64,000 nucleotides of DNA from Desarmillaria ectypa. Taxonomy: Eukaryota; Basidiomycota; Agaricomycetes; Agaricales; Physalacriaceae. The notes beneath the pieces are model-generated. The model searched no databases. It saw nothing but the letters and a program-made list of their open reading frames with translations, and was not told the DNA's origin. A program made the position numbers and the translations under genes. The stretch covers positions 3,596,001 to 3,660,000 of the forward strand of contig JAUDYN010000001.1 of the NCBI GenBank assembly GCA_030407005.1. Reading direction: 5' to 3'. Shown here piece after piece: positions 56,266 through 64,000 of this stretch (within the stretch, counting starts at the first letter, position 1; every line of letters starts with the position of its first letter).

Positions 56266-59200
56266 CTAGCTTACGCTGTCATTACCCAGCAATATCAATT
56301 GTGTTTGACTGTTGTTGACTGCAGTTTTCGAGCTTCTAAGTCGACTAGTGATGGGGACTTCATCCTCTTCACTACTATCGCTATCATTGTCACCAGGCTG
56401 AGGGTATCCCTCTGCTTCTGAACCTGAATCTTCACTGTCAGATCCTCTAGTGTCGCTCTGTTGCAGTCTAATCTGGTCTACACCACACAGTTTCTTGCCT
56501 AATGGCTGATAGTGGTATTCAGTTGGGACAGATTCGTCACTATCCACCAACTCTTTAAGAGTTTGAGGACTTACATCAATTAAATCATGAATTTTCTTTG
56601 GTAAGCTGATACTATGCCTCGCATGGTATGGGATTACTCTAAACTGAGCGACTGCGCCACCCACCAGTGATCCATCCAATTCTGCTAAGACATAGGAACC
56701 ACCTTTGGTCCTTCTTATGACAACTAGTGGCCCCAAGTACCTTGGCTCCATCTTGCTATCCAGACTATCTTCAATGCGTGTGTTTCGCATAAGCACTAGT
56801 CAACCTGGTTTGAAGTCATAGTCCACAATAGTGGCCTTGTGCTCACGTTCATAGCATAGTACTGTATCAAGCTTATTCTTACTGACTCTCTGTCTCATGG
56901 CCATTACATGTTGAGCATGCTTGGCTAGCGCTTTCGCACGGAGACCAATTAGGTCTGCAGTGCTCAAAATTCCACTTGGGGGTTTTACTAGCCAGGTAGC
57001 TTCAACTACGTCAAGCGGTACTATTGGATGTGCACCTAGTGCCATAAAATATGGTGAGCAACCCATCCCACGTTTAATAGTAATGCGGTCAGCCCACAAT
57101 ACATGTGGTAGGAAGTAAAACCACTTCCTTGCATTGCCACTAGTTGCCTTAAAGAGTGATTGATGAATATCCCAATGGCCTCTTTCTATCTTTCCATTCA
57201 CTTGTGAATTGTAAGGAGAGATCTTTATTCCAGTAATGCTGTACTTGTCTGCTAGCCATTGTATAACAGCAACCCATGGTCCGCCATTATCAGTTATTAT
57301 TTCATACAGACAGCCCCACCTGCATATCACATCCTCAAAGAACCAAATCGCAATAGCTTTAGCATTCTCATGTTGTAAAGCCCTTGCCTCTGGCCATGAC
57401 GATAGTGAGTCACGTGCATGAACTATATATTTGCACTTATTCGATGCTGGAGACATAACCATTGTGTTGCAGTGTACTTTTTGGAATAGTGACAGTGTCT
57501 CAGTGACAGAAGGTGGGATACGGAGCATAGTCTTCTGTCTGACTTGGCATAAATGACAAGATTTGACATACCAACTGACATCTCGTTCCAACTCTGGCCA
57601 CCAAAACCACTGCTCCAATAGTGACTTAGTTGCATAAAAACCTCGATGTCCTAATGAGTCATGTGCTGATCTCATCATATACATTTGATGGCTTTTATCG
57701 ACCACTAGTCGATGGTTCCCTTCAATACTATGCCTGTACAGTCGTCCCCCTTTGTCTAGGAAGAAGTTACGACAGTACTGCTTAAAATTCAAGTACTGCT
57801 TGTCATTAAGTCCCTCTGGATGGTACCTGAGGTTTCTCAACCAGGTTCTGACATGCGGTAAGCGTTCATCTTGTGCCAGTCCACTATTAGTCCATTGCCT
57901 CTCTGGATAGTCCTCCCTTTTGTTAGGGTCAAACTTATGTTCGAGACCTGGAATTAGTGGAGTAGCCTTCAAGAACTGGCCTAGAGTTTCATCAGTTTTT
58001 ACTTGTGCAAAGTACAGATTTCTTAATTCTAGCTCGTGTGAGCATGCATCATCCAATTCTACAGTAAAATTGTCAATACTCGTGGCTAGCGTATACATAT
58101 AGCCACCTCGACTATCAATTTCATTCTTAAATTCTTCAAGTTCCTTTGGCCATGTACTAGTCCCTTCCACTACTTTGAATTTCAAGGGGCCATGGTCTTC
58201 AAGCTCATAGTCCTCCAAGTCAGGGTGGACTTCATCTCCAGGTTGGGAGTCACGCCTTGATAGTCCATCTGCAGGGAAAGTACTACCTTTCACATGCCGA
58301 AGGGTGAAATGAAACATCAATATGTCCTCTATCTAATGGTTGATAGTGGCATTTGGTCCCATTCCAGGGTTGCTTAGCATACCCTTAATATATTGTGCAT
58401 CAGTTTCAACTACTAAGTTGCGAATCCCAATGAGCCAATACTGACAAGCTTTTAATGCTCACAATAGTCCATACAGTTCGCGTTTGGGCTGTGAAAACCA
58501 TGCTTCTCTTTCATTCATTGTGATCGAACCAAAGCGAACATAGTAGCGCTTGGTAGGATCTTTTTCATCAACTTGATAGATGTAGAACCCAACAGCCTTG
58601 TATGAGGTATCAACGCATAGGCCTACTTCTGCTTCACTAGTGAGGTCAATTGGTCGAATAGCTGGACTATTCACAACTGCCTTTTTTAGCTTATCCATGG
58701 CTAGTTGCTGTTCATCCTCCCATTCAAAGGGTACATTGAGCCGAGTCAACTTGACTAGTGGCTCTGCTATCTTCGAATAGTCTTTTATAAACTTTCGACA
58801 GACTCCACAAGTGCCTAAGAAGGCTCGTACATCAGTGAGATGCTTGCAAGGGCCCCAACGACTGATGACTCCAGCCCTATCAGGTTCAATTTTTCTACCT
58901 TCATACGTACACAAATGACCAACCACCGTCATTTCTTCAACACACAAGAATGTTTTAGGTCCAGAAAAAGTTCCTCCACAATATTTCATCCATTGGACCA
59001 CTCGATTCATGTTCTGCATATGTTCCCATACAAAACGACGAATCCCTGGGTTCTCTGGAATAGTCTCAAAATTCCCCTCCCCTGTTTCATAGCGAGTCTT
59101 TGGTCCTCGTATGGGTACATCATCAATATAGGGACGAGTGACATGTGGGATTTCTTCTCTCAGGATATGCATCACATCTTCATGGAATATTGGGACAGAA

Positions 59201-61683
59201 TTCGTCCAACCCATCGGTAACTTTACTAGTCGCATAGAACCAAATGGTGTCTGGAAGGTAGTGTAGTCCCGAGACCCAACCGCTATGTCGTGCTCATCAT
59301 ATCCAACATACAAGTCCAAACATCCTCCACAGGCTCATCCAGCAAAGTGCTCTGAGAGTTCATCTGTGGCTGGTGGAATTCCTGAATGCGCAATAGTTAC
59401 TGCATTGAGGGGCTCCAAACTATGTACTAGTCGAAGGCTTTTACCATCTTTCTTAATGACACAGAACCACCTTGATCTATATGAAGAATTAGATGGTTCA
59501 TATACACCAGCTTCAATCTTGGATTTAATAATCTTACAGACTTCTTCATAGATCCCAGGTGGGATGGGAATGTTCTTCAATACCCATGGCGTGTGTGGTA
59601 CTACAGGAATATCTATTGGTGGGAAGAAATCTTCTTGGAAATGCCCCCGTTCAGTATCATCCCAAGCGAATGCCTGTTCTTGGATAGTCATGAAATGGTG
59701 CATTAGTTTGCGCTCTTCTGGCCATAGAAATCCTTCTGGGTGATTCTCGTCAATCTTAGCTTTTCTTTCTGGGGTATAGCGTGCTGTAGGTACATATTCT
59801 GGTGGACTAGTACTCAATAGTGGGATGTCTTTGAGGGGATCACCCTTAATGTCTCTCACTATTCGGAATTGTTCTGGCAGGTCACCCAGTAGTGGCTTTA
59901 CCTTCAATGCTACAGGTTTATATTTCTTACTAGCAAGCACTGCGACTGGTTTAAAGTCTGGGCTCTTCATGCGTGCACCAAGGTGTTCAAAACCAGGGAC
60001 TAGTGTCGTCTTTTTCTTCTTAGACTTACTAGTCTTTGACCTCGCATGCAAGTTATCAACTAGTATATTATAAATTGGGATTTCATTATCTTCTCGTAAT
60101 TGAGAGCCATCGCTAATGTGCTCATACACATGATATTGTGCTTTGTAGCCCTCAAGGACTACCTTTCCTTGGAAGTAGGAGTTTAATAGTCCCTTGGCTT
60201 GTTCATCTTGGCATAATTTTTCTTCATAACTCATCGAAGCCATAAGAAAGTTGTCACATAGTTCTTTTTCTGAGAAACCAGCGCCTTCTTTTGGTTTCAT
60301 ATACGCTTCGATTTCCAAGTTACCATCACTAGTCTGTACGATTTGCAGGGATAACTCTCCTTGATCGTTCATCAATTCATTGAGTTCAATTGAAAACCCT
60401 CTTCAGCTGCTCTAGGTGCCATTTTGGCTAATCTAGGAGGAGCCCCTCTCAAGAAGGTTGGAATGGTGCACCTCCTACTAGTGTTCGGATCAGTGATGGT
60501 AATAATCTGACCACCATCTGCTTGATTCCTAATAACACTTTCTGTGAGAACATCAAACGGTCGGCCTAGTAGCACTTTATATGCTGGACTAGTGATGATA
60601 TGTACTTGCAAGTACATGGTTATATCATTAAATAGGAATGGGACATTCCTTGCTAGTCCTAAGGTTTTCTCAAGCTGACCATTCGCACTCTGCATATGAA
60701 TAGTTATGTCAGGATCCCATGCTATTCCTAGCCTAGTCGCAATGGTACTAGCCATCGATACTATCTGTGAGCCACCATCAACTACACTTTCTTCTTTGCC
60801 TGCACCATTAATTAAAGGATAGACAGCTCGCAGACTAGCTGAGTCTTTGGCAACTATTACCTGCTTAGGCTTTTCTCCTGGTGCTAGTGAATCGAGATAC
60901 TGTAGATATGGGTCGGTCATAATCAAGGACCCAGCGGGAATTAAACCCATACTGAATTGCGCTGCCATGAACGTCGCAGATGGCAAATTGGAAATGTCGA
61001 TCGCATCTGCATTCAAGGACAAGGCCTCATTAGCTGCGTTTTCTTCATCAATAGATTTGTCAAATGGCAATGGGTCAGACTTGGGTTCGGTCTCCCCCAT
61101 GCTATACATCTGTTCTGTTACTGGCTGAGCCGAAATTCGTTTCTTAGCCATTAATTTGGCAATTTCTTTTCTTAGAGGCTCAGACAGGTCCATAAGCTCT
61201 TCAGTATTCAAGACTATAGGCGTTTTCAATACTTTAGATGCGACATCCTGCACTCTATCCTCCTTATGGATGGGTGCCATATGTTTATATGCTGGTGTCT
61301 TGGATTCCTTGAATCTCACTTGGTTTTTCTTTTTTGTTTGTGCTATCTGATGGGAGGGGTGCAAAACTTACACTCGGAACTTTTCTAAATGGCAGTTCTC
61401 GATGTGGGGCCTCATCCTCATCACTGCTAGCATCTTCTACTGTCACCAGTTTCTTACTAGTGGGTTTAATGGTAGGTATTTCCACTACAACCATCTTACT
61501 AGTGGGTACTCGTGGTGCAGGTTCTTCTTTATTATATTCATTATATTCATCAGACACTGGTTCAACCACTTTCTTTACATATTTCTTCAGTTCAGTTCCC
61601 TTGGGTCTGTTTTTGAAATGGTCCTCCAGCTGTTTATGGGGAATAGTCATAGGGATTGACGTATTCTTCCCCGTAGCCTTCAT
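56266..61683 (-). pseudogene. Gypsy-2 pol: protease, RT, RNase H, integrase
   Basis: Long minus-strand coding region. Protease with VVDGGSQIVSM (60,770) and VLLGRPFDVL. RT starts in the frame to 59,335 and continues with LDLYVGYDEHDIAVGSRDY, MGWTNSVPIFHEDVMHI, PYIDDVPIRGPKTRYE (intact IDD motif), LGTCGVCRKFIKDYSK. RNase H has VETDAQYIKGML. Integrase zinc finger HDSLGHRGFY with CHLCQ, then core HCNTMVMSP (Asn where the first catalytic Asp is expected, 57,466-57,468), ITDNGGPW and GKIERGHWD. Lesions: TGA at 59,335, 58,459 and 56,800; TAG at 58,333; frame changes near 61,350 (A-rich run) and 60,395. The 3' end at 56,266 lacks a chromodomain. Confidence 0.85.
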
Positions 61684-63580
61684 CAGACCCTTTCGAAACC
61701 CTGTTGGGAAGACTCACCACTGCTAGCATGCATGGCAACATACTGACTATCAAAATTTTGGTCACTAGCCGCAGTCTGACTACTGGCCTGATTGAATAGC
61801 GACTTCATTTGATTCAAGAAAACATTAGGATCAAATGATTGATTCAATGTTTGACTACTCGTAGATAGAACAGGTGTTTGTAACAACTGAGGCTGAACAG
61901 TAGATTGAACAGGCGTTGAAACATGAGTGCTAGTCTGCCAATACTGCAGGTCTTGATGAAGTCTATCAATCACTTCATCCCTAGCGTCTCGTGGCCTATT
62001 GGCATACAAAGAAGTGTTATCAGGTAGGCTGACATTAAATATTCCAGCCGGCCCACTGACATTCTCCCAGAACATCTGTTCTTGCTTCTTATTCAACATT
62101 GCTAGCATTTGATCCATTGGACAGAGGTGCACTGGTTTGCATGGGATTGGATTACCATCGGCCATCATGAACTTGCAGTCGACAAACTTCAACAATCCTT
62201 CTGCTAAGTGCTTCTGGACATTCTGGCAATCTCTTACGTAGTGCCCAGGTTTCCAGTCGTACCAGCAGTTGTCAGAAGGGCCTGCCCCTGGGTGTTCATT
62301 CTGTGGTTGTGATTGCCTTGGCAAGGAGCTATTATTTCCACCTTGTTGAAAGGCTTTCAATATTTGTTCTTGGCGCTCCTTTGCCTGTTTCTCACTCACG
62401 TCAATGTGATCGAGTAAAGTAGCTACTTGCTGCTTTACTTCTTCAAATTCTGCCTTGAATCCAGAACCACTAGTGGCTCCAGTAGATAATATACTTCCAC
62501 TAGTCGCTGACAGAAGGTAACTAGTGGAGCTGTTGAGAGCAATATCATCAGCTTCAGCAACAACCTCATCGAGGGTGTGCATATCTTCCCGTCTTTTCAT
62601 GGGTCTTGCAGCAACCGGTGCAGCAGAACTACTGACACCAGCAGCAACAGCAGGTGCACTTGTCATGCTTTTGAATCCATGCTTGATACTCAATCACAAT
62701 GCGATGTTTTCTCTAAACGTGGGAGACAACGACTCAGTGAATTTCTCCACTAGTTCTCGATTCATGACTAGCGCCGGAGGTTTCTGCAGCTTCTTAGCTT
62801 CGGTCAAGAATCTACACTTGAACTTCAGATACGACTCGCGCTCGTCAGCCCCAAGGTTTGAGAACTTTCGTGATATATGCATGAGCCTCTCCCAAGTGCC
62901 TGTCTCTGCGTCTGCCGCCTCTGGATAGTTTTTCAAGATAGCTTCCTTGAATTTGTCGAAGGTGCCACTATCATACTCCTCTAGGGTTTGCCATTCTTCT
63001 TCGGTACGTGCATCCGTATACCTTACTAGCTTCTTCTTCTTCTCGTCGTCGTCGGTGATGCTGTAGTCAGAGAATAAATCCTCCATTTGCCCAAGGAAAT
63101 GACGCAAGTTCTCTGGTTCTTCACTATCAAACTTGGGCGCGTCCCTAGACGTTGGTCTAGGCATCTTTTGGTTGTTAGTCGACATGGACGGTCTACTAAC
63201 AGTTTGAATGGACTGTGAGTTCGTTTGTCCAGGTACTAGTGATATTCTATCTTCACTAGAGAAGGAAGGTCTTGGCCTTAGGCGTGGTGTGATGGGTCTA
63301 GTCTGTTGAACTGTTAAGTTCACATTGATTCGCTGCGCTGTCCTAGCTTGTGAGCTATTGGGTGGTGCAGTTGCACTTCGTTTCTGCTTTAACAAGTCGT
63401 AGTTAGATGGAGATCCAACACCAGCAGCTCGTGAATTGGCTGTTGATCTTCCTCTTGGTCTCGAGGTAGCACTATTAGGTGCTAGCCTTGAAGACGATGC
63501 TCGTGCGGGCTCTGTAGTTCTAGCTTTGCCCTTCGCTTTCGCTGAGGCTTGGTTAGACAGATTGCATACAAGCTACTAGG
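61683..63580 (-). pseudogene. Gypsy-2 gag
   Basis: Gag polyprotein; the frame is open from about 63,580 but has no ATG until MSTNNQKMPRP near 63,180, a plausible start. Capsid: NLRHFLGQMEDLFSDYSI, KLVRYTDARTEEEWQ, FKEAILKNYPEA. A TGA at 62,694-62,696 (IAL-stop-LSIKHG) breaks it where CGA fits. The knuckle at about 62,270 reads CWYDWKPGHYVRDC, with Asp where the second Cys is expected. The end (TGA 61,685-61,683) overlaps an ATG by one base (TGATG) that opens the next frame. Confidence 0.8.
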
Positions 63581-63660
63581 TTTGAACAGTAGTTTATTTA
63601 ACAAGACTAGTGTCAAATAAGCGTCTTTTATTCAACAAGATTATCAAGTCTGAAACCCCC

Positions 63661-63677
63661 CCCCACGGTGGGCTCCA
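63661..63677 (-). other. Gypsy-2 primer-binding site (tRNA type)
   Basis: Sense TGGAGCCCACCGTGGGG two bases after the 5' LTR. Its complement CCCCACGGTGGGCTCCA looks like a tRNA 3' end with CCA, best fitting a fungal lysine tRNA (inference). Confidence 0.65.
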
Positions 63678-63679
63678 GA

Positions 63680-64000
63680 TGATGTGCTTGGTAACGGCGA
63701 GTGACAAAAGAATTAGGGAATGGCAATGAACACCAATCACACTAAACCTCTTACTACTCTACACTTAATCACCAATATTGAATTCGGGCGGTTTTGAGTA
63801 CGATGGAAGCACTCTGCAGACTTCAATAATCAAGTACAATTGTCTTAAAGACGTTTTATTCGTTACTAGTGAGTTTATACAAAGTACTACTCGTACTAGT
63901 GGGGTGGGTAAGACACAATTGGATAAGAGTGACTTGGTTTGAGCTACTGCGCTCGTTCTGACTGAAATGGCTTCAGGCTGGTGGCGCTCTTGGCTCTATA
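63680..64000 (-). repeat. Gypsy-2 5' LTR (partial, cut by window end)
   Basis: Matches 46,057-46,377 with about 14 differences, several at CpG sites. Confidence 0.88.

Larger units (their letters stand above)
46057..64000 (-). mobile_element. Ty3/Gypsy retrotransposon Gypsy-2 (interrupted; 5' LTR cut by window edge)
   Basis: Minus-strand element. Its 3' LTR is 46,057-47,105 plus 55,568-55,878, split by Gypsy-1; joined it would be about 1.36 kb, ending TGATATGC/GCACATCA (sense ends). The internal part is 55,879-63,679 and the 5' LTR starts at 63,680. The visible 320 bp of the two LTRs differ at about 14 sites, so it is clearly older than Gypsy-1. The pol family (HVDTM-type integrase, IDD-type RT, DGG protease) is one I know from Agaricomycetes. 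Frames are broken, so it is defective. Confidence 0.88.

Noticed and set aside
47562..63395. TGA read as a sense codon (recoding) in the retroelements
   Set aside because: Neighbouring host genes use TGA as a stop (for example 19,302-19,304 and 33,053-33,055) and the TGA sites fit mutated CGA codons; CpG decay is simpler.
46057..64000. Gypsy-2 left LTR as an independent solo LTR
   Set aside because: The second half of the same LTR and a polypurine tract are found beyond Gypsy-1 at 55,568-55,888, so it belongs to the full element.
1..64000. CRISPR array, prophage or prokaryotic operon
   Set aside because: No regularly spaced repeats; genes are intron-rich and fungal throughout.

Overview
This window looks like nuclear DNA of a mushroom-forming basidiomycete (Agaricomycetes). 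The evidence is several class I hydrophobin genes, very short introns of about 45-60 nt in nearly every gene, a CAP59/CMT1-type mannosyltransferase, expanded F-box and DUF4238 families, Dal5-type MFS transporters, and Ty3/Gypsy elements with CpG-directed decay. No prokaryotic feature, CRISPR array or convincing tRNA/rRNA gene was seen.

Layout. 0-1.5 kb: 3' part of a Mg-chelatase-like AAA+ gene. 1.8-6.9 kb: a block of hydrophobin (HYD-A), DUF4238 gene and a broken F-box gene. 7.3-8.9 kb: an intact F-box gene. 8.9-11.3 kb: gene-poor, with two tandem copies of an unnamed repeat of about 250 bp. 11.3-14.3 kb: the mannosyltransferase and hydrophobin HYD-B. 14.5-16.5 kb: a 17-exon zinc alcohol/formaldehyde dehydrogenase. 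18.5-23.3 kb: a second copy of the hydrophobin/DUF4238/F-box block (HYD-C intact, the other two broken). 23.6-33.1 kb: a small two-exon gene, two Dal5-like MFS transporters, an F-box-like gene, a hypothetical gene and a 2-oxoglutarate/Fe(II) dioxygenase divergent from the second transporter. 34.3-35.2 kb: a broken F-box-type remnant. 35.5-40.8 kb: APS kinase, a thaumatin-like secreted protein, two more copies of the repeat and an aquaglyceroporin. 41.6-46.1 kb: a nearly CpG-free desert holding a dead hydrophobin, two solo LTRs with target duplications and a fossil Gypsy element. 46.1 kb to the end: nested Gypsy elements.

The nested elements resolve clearly. Gypsy-2 (minus strand) runs from 46,057 past the right edge. 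Its 3' LTR was split by Gypsy-1 (47,106-55,562, minus strand), a chromodomain Ty3/Gypsy element with two 424-bp LTRs. Both have frames broken almost entirely by TGA where CGA (Arg) is expected, and both appear to have lost a catalytic Asp by CpG-to-CpA change (RT in Gypsy-1, integrase in Gypsy-2). All differences between the two Gypsy-1 LTRs are explained by CpG transitions. Together with the fossil, the region shows three stages of the same CpG decay.

Signals that simple gene calling would miss: (1) Gypsy-1 and the fossil carry, directly after the 5' LTR, a 12-13 nt sequence complementary to the predicted RNA start inside their own LTR. The two elements use different sequences but keep the complementarity, as expected for self-primed (Tf1/sushi-type) reverse transcription. 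(2) Gypsy-1 has a two-part stem-loop starting at the gag stop, with pol in the -1 frame. (3) Gypsy-2 carries the palindrome ACTAGT about 28 times in 7.8 kb, in coding and non-coding parts. (4) The two F-box copies share a 279-bp tract with one mismatch inside otherwise diverged sequence, suggesting gene conversion.
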